DNA of 64,000 nucleotides from Cinclus cinclus. Lineage: Eukaryota > Chordata > Aves > Passeriformes > Cinclidae. The DNA is taken from NCBI RefSeq assembly GCF_963662255.1, contig NW_026912122.1, positions 1 to 64,000 of the forward strand, given 5' to 3'. Shown here one piece after another: positions 12,520 to 21,105 of this stretch; position 1 is the stretch's first letter, and each line of letters opens with the position of its first letter. The notes under the pieces were generated by a model that searched no databases, had not been told where the DNA came from, and was given only the letters and a program-made list of their open reading frames with translations. The translations under genes were made by a program, and so were the position numbers.

Positions 12520-13400
12520 GGGTCACAATGGTTCCTTCCTTCTATTAACCTCTGTGGTGTCACAATGCATTCCAAGCCCTTTTAGGCCACTTGATGTCAC
12601 AATGAACCATTTGATTCTTGGCCTTCATGGTGTCATAATGGTTCCTTGCTTCTATAGCTCCCCATGCTGTCAGAGTTCATCCGTGGTCATTTTGCGCCCC
12701 CTTGTGCCACAAGGGATTCTTAGATTGTTAGCCTGCATTGGGTCACAATGGTTCCTTGCTTCTCTTAACCCCTGTGCTGTCACAATGCATCCCATGCCCT
12801 TTTAGGCCACTTGATGTCACAATGAATCATTTGATTCTTGGCCTCCATGGTGGCGAAATTGTACCAGGTTTTAATTGAGCCCCATGCTTTCACAATACAT
12901 CCCTGCCCTTTTAGGCCCATTGGTGTCAAAAGGGATCATTAGATTGTTAGCCTCCATTGAGTCACAATGGATCCTTGCTTCTCTTAACCCCTGTGCTGTC
13001 ACAATGCATCCCATGCCCTTTTAGGCCACTTGATGTCACAATGAATTATTTGATTCTTGGCCTCCATTGTGGCATAATAGATCCTTGCTTCTATTGGTCC
13101 CCGTGCTGTAACAATCCATCCCTGGCCCTTTTTATACCCCCTGGTGTCACAAGGGATCATTAGATTGTTAGCCTGCATTGGGTCACAATGGTTCCTTGCT
13201 TCTCTTAACCTCTGTGGTGTCACAATGCATCCCATGCCCTTTTAGGCCACTTGTTGTCACAATGAATCATTTGATTCTTGGCCTCCATTGTGGCATAATA
13301 GATCCTTGCTTCTATTGGTCCCCGTGCTGTAACAATCCATCCCTGGCGCTTTTTATACCCCCCGGTGCCACAAGGGATCATTAGATTGTTAGCCTGCATT

Positions 13401-13437
13401 GGGTCACAATGGTTCCTTGCTTCTCTTAACCTCTGTG
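13401..13437 (+). repeat. Subunit su1 (37 bp)
   Basis: It opens GGGTCACAATGG and continues TTCCTTGCTTCTCTTAACC. It matches su4 of the same monomer at about 28 of 37 positions, including the shared block AATGGTTCCTTGCTTCT. The main variants in the array are AATGGTTCC, AATGGATCC (a BamHI site), AATGATTCC and AATGGTGCC. These help to define monomer classes. Confidence 0.85.
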
Positions 13438-13474
13438 GTGTCACAATGCATTCCAAGCCCTTTTAGGCCACTTG
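13438..13474 (+). repeat. Subunit su2 (37 bp)
   Basis: It opens GTGTCACAATGCAT and ends CCCTTTTAGGCCACTTG. Two alleles alternate through the array, GCATCCCATGCCC and GCATTCCAAGCCC. It contains ATGCAT (NsiI) in nearly every copy and the TAG that closes the recurrent false reading frames. It is closest to the su5 allele seen in the GC/HV classes (about 30 of 37 positions). Confidence 0.85.
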
Positions 13475-13510
13475 GTCTTACAATGAACCATTTGATTCTT
13501 GGCCTTCATG
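13475..13510 (+). repeat. Subunit su3 (36 bp)
   Basis: There are two alleles, GTCTTACAATGAACC (as here) and ATGTCACAATGAATC, both followed by ATTTGATTCTTGGCC. It aligns with su6 without gaps at about 28 of 36 positions, using the ATGTCACAATGAATC allele. A one-base deletion (TTTGATCTTGG or TTTGCTCTTGG) marks the 219 bp CT copies at 8337, 16924, 32770, 34090 and 36511. Confidence 0.82.
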
Positions 13511-13547
13511 GTGTCATAATGGTTCCTTGCTTCTATTGGTCCCCATG
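13511..13547 (+). repeat. Subunit su4 (37 bp)
   Basis: It opens GTGTCATAATGG and is a diverged copy of su1. It is the most class-informative subunit. The alleles are TCATAATGGTTCC (CT, R, V), GCATAATAGATCC (TA, HY, P), GCATAATTGTACC (GC), GCGAAATTGTACC (GA), GCGTAATTGTACC (GT), TTGGCTTGATTG (HV) and GCACAATTGTACC (HB). Confidence 0.83.
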
Positions 13548-13584
13548 CTGTCAGAGTTCATCCGTGGTCCTTTTGCGCCCCCTG
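13548..13584 (+). repeat. Subunit su5 (37 bp), carries the CTCF-like core
   Basis: It opens CTGTCAGAGTTCATCCGTGG and ends TTTTGCGCCCCCTG. This is the functional hot spot of the monomer. The same position reads GCGCCCCCTGG (CT), GCGCCACCTGG (R), GCGCCCCCTTG (V), TACGCCCCCTGG (N, P), TTTATACCCCCTGG (TA) or TTTTAGGCCCATTGG (GC, GA, GT, HV, HY). Both CpGs of the reference monomer are here. Confidence 0.85.
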
Positions 13585-13588
13585 GTGT
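13574..13588 (-). promoter_or_regulatory. CTCF-like motif, class CT exemplar
   Basis: Read on the minus strand the site is ACACCAGGGGGCGCA. The commonly cited vertebrate CTCF core is CCASYAGRKGGCRSY, and 13 of 15 positions agree, including all of AGGGGGCGC. About 60 monomers carry the plus-strand string CGCCCCCTGG by eye count, always with the motif on the minus strand. The central CpG is the kind of position at which methylation is known to hinder CTCF. Occupancy cannot be judged from sequence. Confidence 0.6.
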
Positions 13589-13620
13589 CAAAAGGGATTC
13601 TTAGATTGTTAGCCTGCATT
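13585..13620 (+). repeat. Subunit su6 (36 bp)
   Basis: It opens GTGTCAAAAGGG and ends TTAGATTGTTAGCCTGCATT. It is a copy of su3. Allelic forms are AAAAGGGATTCTTAG, ACAAGGGATCATTAG, AAATGGGATCCTGGGATTA (N class) and AAAGGGATCCTTACATTG (HV class). The last two bases and the following GGG form the monomer junction used for numbering here. Confidence 0.82.
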
Positions 13621-14061
13621 GGGTTACAATGGTGCCTTGCTTCTCTTAACCCCTGTGGTGTCACAATGCATCCCATGCCCTTTTAGGCCACTTGATGTCA
13701 CAATGAATCATTTGATTCTTGGCCTCCATGTTGGCTTGATTGTACCATGTTTTCACTGGGCCCCATGCTTTCACAATACATCCCTGACCCTTTTAGGCCC
13801 ATTGGTGTCAAAAGGGATCCTTACATTTTTAGCCTCAATTGGGTGACAATGGATCCTTGCTTCTCTTAACCCCTGTGCTGTCACAATGCATCCCATGCCC
13901 TTTTAGGCCACTTGATGTCACAATGAATCATTTGATTCTTGGCCTCCACGGTGGCATAATAGATCCTTGGTTCTATTGGTCCCCGTGCTGTAACAATCCA
14001 TCCCTGGCCCTTTTTATACCCCCTGGTGCCACAAGGGATCATTAGATTGTTAGCCTGCATA

Positions 14062-15382
14062 GGGTCACAATGGTTCCTTCCTTCTATTAACCTCTGTGGT
14101 GTCACAATGCATTCCAAGCCCTTTTAGGCCACTTGATGTCACAATGAACCATTTGATTCTTGGCCTTCATGGTGTCATAATGGTTCCTTGCTTCTATAGC
14201 TCCCCATGCTGTCAGAGTTCATCCGTGGTCATTTTGCGCCCCCTTGTGCCACAAGGGATTCTTAGATTGTTAGCCTGCATTGGGTCACAATGGTTCCTTG
14301 CTTCTCTTAACCCCTGTGGTGTCACAATGCATCCCATGCCCTTTTAGGCCACTTGATGTCACAATGAATCATTTGATTCTTGGCCTCCATGGTGGCGAAA
14401 TTGTACCAGGTTTTAATTGAGCCCCATGCTTTCACAATACATCCCTGCCCTTTTAGGCCCATTGGTGTCAAAAGGGATCATTAGATTGTTAGCCTCCATT
14501 GAGTCACAATGGATCCTTGCTTCTCTTAACCCCTGTGCTGTCACAATGCATCCCATGCCCTTTTAGGCCACTTGATGTCACAATGAATTATTTGATTCTT
14601 GGCCTCCATTGTGGCATAATAGATCCTTGCTTCTATTGGTCCCCGTGCTGTAACAATCCATCCCTGGCCCTTTTTATACCCCCCGGTGCCACAAGGGATC
14701 ATTAGATTGTTAGCCTGCATTGGGTCACAATGGTTCCTTGCTTCTCTTAACCTCTGTGCTGTCACAATGCATTCCAAGCCCTTTTAGGCCACTTGATGTC
14801 ACAATGAACCATTTGATTCTTGGCCTTCATGGTGTCATAATGGTTCCTTGCTTCTATAGGTCCCCATGCTGTCAGAGTTCATCCGTGGTCCTTTTGCGCC
14901 ACCTGGTTTCAAAAGGGATTCTTAGATTGTTAGCCTGCATTGGGTCACAATGGTTCCTTGCTTCTCTTAACCCCTGTGGTGTCACAATGCATCCCATGCC
15001 CTTTTAGGCCACTTGATGTCACAATGAATCATTTGATTCTTGGCCTCCATGTTGGCTTGATTGTACCATGTTTTCACTGGGCCCCATGCTTTCACAATAC
15101 ATCCCTGACCCTTTTAGGCCCATTGGTGTCAAAAGGGATGCTTAGATTGTTAGCCTCAATTGGGTGACAATGGATCCTTGCTTCTCTTAACCCCTGTGCT
15201 GTCACAATGCATCCCATGCCCTTTTAGGCCACTTGATGTCACAATGAATCATTTGATTCTTGGCCTCCACGGTGGCATAATAGATCCTTGCTTCTATTGG
15301 TCCCCGTGCTGTAACAATCCATCCCTGGCCCTTTTTATACCCCCTGGTGTCACAAGGGATCATTAGATTGTTAGCCTGCATT
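14062..15382 (+). repeat. 6-mer HOR V-GA-TA-R-HV-TA (1321 bp)
   Basis: Monomers begin at 14062, 14282, 14501, 14722, 14942 and 15162. The TA at 14501 ends CCCCCCGGTGCC, and the R at 14722 starts with AATGGTTCC and not AATGATTCC, so this copy is mosaic. The next V is missing; R follows directly at 15383. Confidence 0.83.
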
Positions 15383-16703
15383 GGGTCACAATGATTCCTT
15401 GCTTCTCTTAACCTCTGTGGTGTCACAATGCATTCCAAGCCCTTTTAGGCCACTTGGTCTTACAATGAACCATTTGATTCTTGGCCTTCATGGGGTCATA
15501 ATGGTTCCTTGCTTCTATAGGTCCCCATGCTGTCAGAGTTCATCCATGGTCCTTTTGCGCCACCTGGTTTCAAAAGGGATTCTTAGATTGTTAGCCTGCA
15601 TTGGGTCACAATGGTTCCTTGCTTCTCTTAACCCCTGTGGTGTCACAATGCATCCCATGCCCTTTTAGGCCACTTGATGTCACAATGAATCATTTGATTC
15701 TTGGCCTCCATGGTGGCATAATTGTACCAGGTTTTACTGGGGCCCCATGCTTTCACAATTCATCCCTGGCCCTTTTAGGCCCATTGGTGTCACAAGGGAT
15801 CATTAGATTGTTAGCCTGCATTGGGTCACAATGGTTCCTTGCTTCTCTTAACCTCTGTGGTGTCACAATGCATTCCAAGCCCTTTTAGGCCACTTGGTCT
15901 TACAATGAACCATTTGATTCTTGGCCTTCATGGTGTCATAATAGATCCTTGCTTCTATTGGTCCCCGTGCTGTAACAATCCATCCCTGGCCCTTTTACGC
16001 ACCCTGGTGTCAAATAGGATCCTGGGATTATTAGCCTCCATTGGGTTACAATGGATCCTTGTTTCTCTTAACCTCTGTGGTGTCACAATGCATTCCAAGC
16101 CCTTTTCGGCCACTTGGTCTTACAATGAACCATTTGATTCTTGGCTTCCACGGTGGCATAATAGATCCTTGCTTCTATTGGTCCCCGTGCTGTACCAATC
16201 CATCCCTGGCCCTTTTTATACCCCCTGGTGCCACAAGGGATCATTAGATTGTTAGCCTGCATAGGGTCACAATGGTTCCTTGCTTCTCTTAACCTCTGTG
16301 GTGTCACAATGGATCCCATGCCCTTTTAGGCCACTTGATGTCACAATGAATCATTTGATTCTTGACCTCCATGGTGGCATAATTGTACCAGGTTTTACTT
16401 GGGCCCCATGCTGTCACAATTCATCCCTGCCCCTTTTAGGCCCTTTGGTGTCACAAGGGATCATTAGATTGTTAGCCTGCATTGGGTCACAATGGTTCCT
16501 TGCTTCTCTTAACCCCTGTGGTGTCACAATGCATCCCATGCCCTTTTAGGCCACTTGATGTCACAATGAATCATTTGATTCTTGGCCTCCACGGTGGCAT
16601 AATAGATCCTTGCTTCTATTGGTCCCCGTGCTGTAACAATCCATCCCTTTCCCTTTTACGCCCCCTGGTGCCACAAGGGATCATTAGATTGTTAGCCTGC
16701 ATA
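15383..16703 (+). repeat. Block 8: R-GC-N*-TA-GC-P (1321 bp)
   Basis: From 16043 on, this copies 7456 onward, including CCCTTTTCGGCC in su2. The copy at 15823 joins TCATAATAGATCC to the damaged N su5 (TACGCACCCTGG). No CT core is intact until P at 16484. Confidence 0.78.
15603..15822 (+). repeat. Monomer class GC exemplar
   Basis: su4 is GCATAATTGTACCAGG then TTTTACTGGGGCCCCATG. su5 is CTTTCACAATTCATCCC with TTTTAGGCCCATTGG. It has no CTCF-like or TATA element. It typically follows R or CT. Confidence 0.82.
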
Positions 16704-18684
16704 GGGTCACAATGGTTCCTTGCTTCTCTTAACCTCTGTGGTGTCACAATGCATTCCAAGCCCTTTTAGGCCACTTGATGTCACAATGAATCATTTGATT
16801 CTTGGCCTTCATGGTGGCATAATGGTTCCTTGCTTCTATAGGTCGCCATGCTGTCAGAGTTCATCCGTGGTCCTTTTGCGCCCCCTGGTATCAAAAGGGA
16901 TTCTTAGATTGTTAGCCTGCATTGGGTCACAATGGTTCCTTGCTTCTCTTAACCTCTGTGCTGTCACAATGCATTCCAAGCCCTTTTAGACCGCTTGGTC
17001 TTACAATGAACCATTTGCTCTTGGTCTTCATGGTGTCATAACGGTTCCTTGATTCTATAGGTCCCCATGCTGTCAGAGTTCATCCGTGGTCCTTTTGCGC
17101 CCCCTGGTGTCAAAAGGGATTCTTAGATTGTTAGCCTACATTGGGTCACAATGGTTCCTTGCTTCTCTTAACCCCTGTGGTGTCACAATGCATCCCATGC
17201 CCTTTTAGGCCACTTGATGTCACAATGAATCATTTGATTCTTGGCCTCCATGATGGCACAATTGTACCAGGTTTTAATAGGGCCCCATGCTTTCACAATA
17301 CATCCCTGACCCTTTTAGGCCCATTGGTGTCAAAAGGGATCCTTAGATTGTTAGCCTCAATTGGGTGACAATGGATCCTTGCTTCTCTTAACCCCTGTGC
17401 TGTCACAATGCATCCCATGCCCTTTTAGGCCACTTGATGTCACAATGAATCATTTGATTCTTGGCCTCCACGGTGGCATAATAGATCCTTGCTTCTATTG
17501 GTCCCCGTGCTGTAACAATCCATCCCTGGCCCTTTTTATACCCCCTGGTGCCACAAGGGATCATTAGATTGTTAGCCTGCATAGGGTCACAATGGTTCCT
17601 TCCTTCTCTTAACCTCTGTGGTGTCACAATGCATTCCAGGCCCTTTTAGGCCACTTGATGACACAATGAACCATTTGATTCTTGGCCTTCATGGTGTCAT
17701 AATGGTTCCTTGCTTCTATAGCTCCCCATGCTGTCAGAGTTCATCCGTGGTCATTTTGCGCCCCCTTGTGCCACAAGGGATTCTTAGATTGTTAGCCTGC
17801 ATTGGGTCACAATGGTTCCTTGCTTCTCTTAACCTCTGTGGTGTTACAATGCATTCCAAGCCCTTTTAGGCCACTTGGTCTTACAATGAACCATTTGATT
17901 CTTGGCCTTCATGGTGTCATAATAGATCCTTGCTTCTATTGGTCCCCGTGTTGTAACAATCCATCCCTGGCCCTTTTAGGCCCTTTGGTGTCACAAGGGA
18001 TCATTAGATTGTTAGCCTGCATTGGGTCACAATGGTTCCTTGCTTCTCTTAACCCCTGTGGTGTCACAATGCATTCCAAGCCCTTTTAGGCCACTTGATG
18101 TCACAATGAACCATTTGATTCTTGGCCTTCATGGTGTCATAATGGTTCCTTGCTTCCATAGGTCCCCATGCTGTCAGAGTCCATCCGTGGTCCTTTTGCG
18201 CCCCCTGGTGTCACAAGGGATTCTTAGATTGTTAGCCTGCATTGGGTAACAATGGTTCCTTGCTTCTCTTAACCCCTGTGGTGTCACAATGCATCCCATG
18301 CCCTTTTAGGCCACTTGATGTCACAATGAATCATTTGATTCTTGGCCTCCATGGTGGCTTGATTGTACCATGTTTTCACTGGGCCCCATGCTTTCACAAT
18401 ACATCCCTGACCCTTTTAGGCCCATTGGTGTCAAAAGGGATCCTTACATTGTTAGCCTCAATTGGGTGACAATGGATCCTTGCTTCTCTTAACCCCTGTG
18501 CTGTCACAATGCATCCCATGCCCTTTTAGGCCACTTGATGTCACAATGAATCATTTGATTCTTGGCCTCCACGGTGGCATAATAGATCCTTGCTTCTATT
18601 GGTCCCCGTGCTGTAACAATCCATCCCTGGCCCTTTTTATACCCCCTGGTGCCACAAGGGATCATTAGATTGTTAGCCTGCATT
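16704..18684 (+). repeat. 9-mer deletion derivative of the 11-mer HOR (1981 bp)
   Basis: The order is CT-CT-HB-TA-V-HY-CT-HV-TA. Compared with 8117-10537, the GT and HY monomers (places 7-8) are absent, exactly 440 bp. The fusion monomer is 18024-18243. Its su1 end is ACCCCTG, as in the GT copy at 9437, while its su2 has CATTCCAAG, as in the CT copy at 9877. Confidence 0.85.
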
Positions 18685-19784
18685 GGGTCACAATGGTTCC
18701 TTGCTTCTCTTAACCTCTGTGCTGTCACAATGCATTCCAAGCCCTTTTAGGCCACTTGGTCTTACAATGAACCATTTGATTCTTGGCCTTCATGGTGTCA
18801 TAATGGTTCCTTGCTCCTATAGGTCCCCATGATGTCAGAGTTCATCCATGGTCCTTTTTCGCCCCCTGGTGTAAAAAGGGATTCTTAGATTGTTAGCCTT
18901 CATTGGGTTACAATGGTGCCTTGCTTCTCTTAACCCCTGTGGTGTCACAATGCATCCCATGCCCTTTTAGGCCACTTGATGTCACAATGAATCATTTGAT
19001 TCTTGGCCTCCATGGTGGCATAATTGTACAAGGTTTTACTGGGGCCCCATGCTTTCACAATACATCCCTGGCCCTTTTAGGCCCATTGGTGTCACAAGGG
19101 ATCATTAGATTGTTAGCTTGCATTGGGTCACAATGGTTCCTTGCTTCTCTTAACCTCTGTGGTGTCACAATGCATTCCAAGCCCTTTTAGGCCACTTGGT
19201 CTTACAATGAATCATTTGATTCTTGGCCTTCATGGTGTCATAATGGTTCCTTGCTTCTATAGGTCCCCATGCTGTCAAGGTTCATCCGTGGTCATTTTGC
19301 GCCCCCTGGTGTCAAAAGGGATTCTTAGATTGTTAGCCTGCATCGGGTCACAATGGTTCCTTGTTTCTCTTAACCCTTGTGCTGTCACAATGCATCCCAT
19401 GCCCTTTTAGGCCACTTGATGTCACAATGAATCATTTGATTCTTGGCCTCCATGGTGGCGAAATTGTACCAGGTTTTCACTGGGCCCCATGCTTTCACAA
19501 TACATCCCTGCCCTTTTAGGCCCATTGGTGTCAAAAGGGATTATTAGATTGTTAGCCTCCATTGGGTCACAATGGATCCTTGCTTCTCTTAACCCATGTG
19601 GTGTCACAATGCATCCCATGCCCTTTTAGGCCACTTGATGTCACAATGAATCATTTGATTCTTGCCCTCCATTGTGGCATAATAGATCCTTGCTTCTATT
19701 GGTCCCCGTGCTGTAACAATCCATCCCTGGCCCTTTTTATACCCCCTGGTGCCACAAGGGATCATTAGATTGTTAGCCTGCATA
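18685..19784 (+). repeat. Block 10: CT-GC-CT-GA-TA (1100 bp)
   Basis: It copies 10538-11637 at an offset of 8147 bp. Local changes are CTTGCTCCTATAGG, GTGTAAAAAGGG and TACAAGG. The GA-like copy at 19345 has TTTTCACTGGGCC in place of TTTTAATTGAGCC. Confidence 0.8.
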
Positions 19785-20004
19785 GGGTCACAATGGTTCC
19801 TTGCTTCTCTTAACCTCTGTGCTGTCACAATGCATTCCAAGCCCTTTTAGGCCACTTGATGTCACAATGAACCATTTGATTCTTGGCCTTCATGGTGTCA
19901 TAATGGTTCCTTGCTTCTATTGGTCCCCATGCTGTCAGAGTTCATCCGTGGTCATTTTGCGCCCCCTTGTGCCACAAGGGATTCTTAGATTGTTAGCCTG
20001 CATT
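19785..20004 (+). repeat. Monomer class V exemplar
   Basis: It is recognised by GTCATTTTGCGCCCCCTTGT in su5 followed by GCCACAAGGGATTC. Most other copies also carry CTATAGCTCCCC in su4, but this one has CTATTGG. V copies occur at 2392, 5916, 8997, 12520, 14062, 17584, 19785, 21106, 22867, 24184, 26386, 34750, 37171, 39373, 46417, 54569, 60734 and 62495. In most cases V is followed by GA and then TA, so it marks the HOR start. Confidence 0.85.
19958..19972 (-). promoter_or_regulatory. CTCF-like motif, class V variant
   Basis: The minus strand reads GCACAAGGGGGCGCA. It keeps AGGGGGCGC and loses only the pyrimidine before it; 12 of 15 positions match. Eighteen monomers are of this class; the copy at 54569 has also lost the CpG (GCTCC). 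It is weaker than the CT form, and binding is uncertain. Confidence 0.42.
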
Positions 20005-20223
20005 GGGTCACAATGGTTCCTTGCTTCTCTTAACCCCTGTGGTGTCACAATGCATCCCATGCCCTTTTAGGCCACTTGATGTCACAATGAATCATTTGAT
20101 TCTTGGCCTCCATGGTGGCGAAATTGTACCAGGTTTTAATTGAGCCCCATGCTTTCACAATACATCCCTGCCCTTTTAGGCCCATTGGTGTCAAAAGGGA
20201 TCATTAGATTGTTAGCCTCCATT
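20005..20223 (+). repeat. Monomer class GA exemplar (219 bp)
   Basis: su4 reads GCGAAATTGTACCAGG and TTTTAATTGAGCCCC. su5 reads CATCCCTGCCCTTTTAGG, one base shorter than its relatives, giving 219 bp. The copy at 4814 keeps the extra base (CCCTGACCC) and is 220 bp. Confidence 0.85.
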
Positions 20224-20444
20224 GGGTCACAATGGATCCTTGCTTCTCTTAACCCCTGTGCTGTCACAATGCATCCCATGCCCTTTTAGGCCACTTGATG
20301 TCACAATGAATTATTTGATTCTTGGCCTCCATTGTGGCATAATAGATCCTTGCTTCTATTGGTCCCCGTGCTGTAACAATCCATCCCTGGCCCTTTTTAT
20401 ACCCCCTGGTGTCACAAGGGATCATTAGATTGTTAGCCTGCATT

Positions 20445-20664
20445 GGGTCACAATGATTCCTTGCTTCTCTTAACCTCTGTGCTGTCACAATGCATTCCAA
20501 GCCCTTTTAGGCCACTTGGTCTTACAATGAACCATTTGATTCTTGGCCTTCATGGTGTCATAATGGTTCCTTGCTTCTATAGGTCCCCATGCTGTCAGAG
20601 TTCATCCGTGGTCCTTTTGCGCCACCTGGTTTCAAAAGGGATTCTTAGATTGTTAGCCTGCATT
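20445..20664 (+). repeat. Monomer class R exemplar
   Basis: su1 usually has AATGATTCC, and su5-su6 have GCGCCACCTGGTTTCAAAAG. Some R copies (14722, 42895, 56770, 63154) lack the AATGATTCC allele, showing that su1 and su5 alleles have been re-associated by exchange. Confidence 0.82.
20618..20632 (-). promoter_or_regulatory. CTCF-like motif, class R variant
   Basis: The minus strand reads AAACCAGGTGGCGCA. The change from GGG to GTG falls on the K (G or T) position of CCASYAGRKGGCRSY, so AGGTGGCGC remains a permitted core; 12 of 15 positions match. About 19 monomers carry this form (for example 3052, 5255, 14722, 31230, 50382, 63154). Confidence 0.5.
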
Positions 20665-20884
20665 GGGTCACAATGGTTCCTTGCTTCTCTTAACCCCTGT
20701 GGTGTCACAATGCATCCCATGCCCTTTTAGGCCACTTGATGTCACAATGAATCATTTGATTCTTGGCCTCCATGTTGGCTTGATTGTACCATGTTTTCAC
20801 TGGGCCCCATGCTTTCACAATACATCCCTGACCCTTTTAGGCCCATTGGTGTCAAAAGGGATGCTTAGATTGTTAGCCTCAATT
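20665..20884 (+). repeat. Monomer class HV exemplar
   Basis: su4 is TTGGCTTGATTGTACCATG followed by TTTTCACTGGGCCCC. su6 is AAAGGGATCCTTACATTG in most copies, or GATGCTTAG as here. The following junction is CAATTGGGTGACAATGG, which usually leads into a TA monomer. Confidence 0.83.
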
Positions 20885-21105
20885 GGGTGACAATGGATCC
20901 TTGCTTCTCTTAACCCCTGTGCTGTCACAATGCATCCCATGCCCTTTTAGGCCACTTGATGTCACAATGAATCATTTGATTCTTGGCCTCCACGGTGGCA
21001 TAATAGATCCTTGCTTCTATTGGTCCCCGTGCTGTAACAATCCATCCCTGGCCCTTTTTATACCCCCTGGTGCCACAAGGGATCATTAGATTGTTAGCCT
21101 GCATA
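20885..21105 (+). repeat. Monomer class TA exemplar (221 bp)
   Basis: su4 is GCATAATAGATCC, su5 is CTGTAACAATCC then CCCTTTTTATACCCC. The extra T makes the unit 221 bp. About 72 copies exist, roughly a quarter of the array. A 74-78 codon minus-strand open frame appears in most copies only because of this extra base. It is not considered a gene. Confidence 0.88.
21055..21062 (-). promoter_or_regulatory. TATA-box-like site, class TA exemplar
   Basis: On the minus strand the context is GGGGGTATAAAAAGGGCC, a textbook TATA element with G-rich flanks. It sits exactly where CT monomers have their CTCF-like core, with the upstream CACCAGGGGG retained. About 72 monomers share it almost unchanged. A CCAAT pentamer (GACCCAATGC) lies upstream on the minus strand in the next monomer's junction when that junction reads CATTGGG. 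No convincing initiator is seen 25-30 bp downstream. Transcription is not shown. Confidence 0.45.

Larger units (their letters stand above)
13401..13620 (+). repeat. Reference 220 bp monomer (class CT)
   Basis: This copy is used as the reference. It divides into six subunits of 37, 37, 36, 37, 37 and 36 bp. Its halves 13401-13510 (su1-su3) and 13511-13620 (su4-su6) align end to end, with subunit pairs at about 76-81% identity. This shows the monomer is a diverged dimer of a 110 bp unit. By hand count it has 56 C and 47 G in 220 bases, but only two CpGs, both in su5. Confidence 0.93.
12520..14061 (+). repeat. 7-mer HOR V-GA-TA-TA-CT-HV-TA (1542 bp)
   Basis: It differs from the canonical 6-mer by an added TA and by CT in place of R. 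The added TA (13180) carries CTTGTTGTCACAATG and CCCCCCGGTGCC, the same private variants as 1510 and 11638. It is therefore a moved copy rather than a local duplication. Confidence 0.83.
19785..21105 (+). repeat. Canonical 6-mer HOR V-GA-TA-R-HV-TA (1321 bp)
   Basis: The lengths are 220+219+221+220+220+221. This is the simplest complete HOR and the reference for the V-led strings. The closing TA leads directly to the next V at 21106. Confidence 0.88.

Noticed and set aside
13458..13467. Telomere-like TTAGGC in CCCTTTTAGGCC
   Set aside because: It is one hexamer per subunit inside a longer conserved word, not a tandem telomeric run.
15746..15755. GGGGCCCC palindrome in GC monomers as a regulatory dyad
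   Set aside because: It is a short palindrome formed by one allele (CTGGGGCCCCATG). There is no larger stem, and no reason to infer function.
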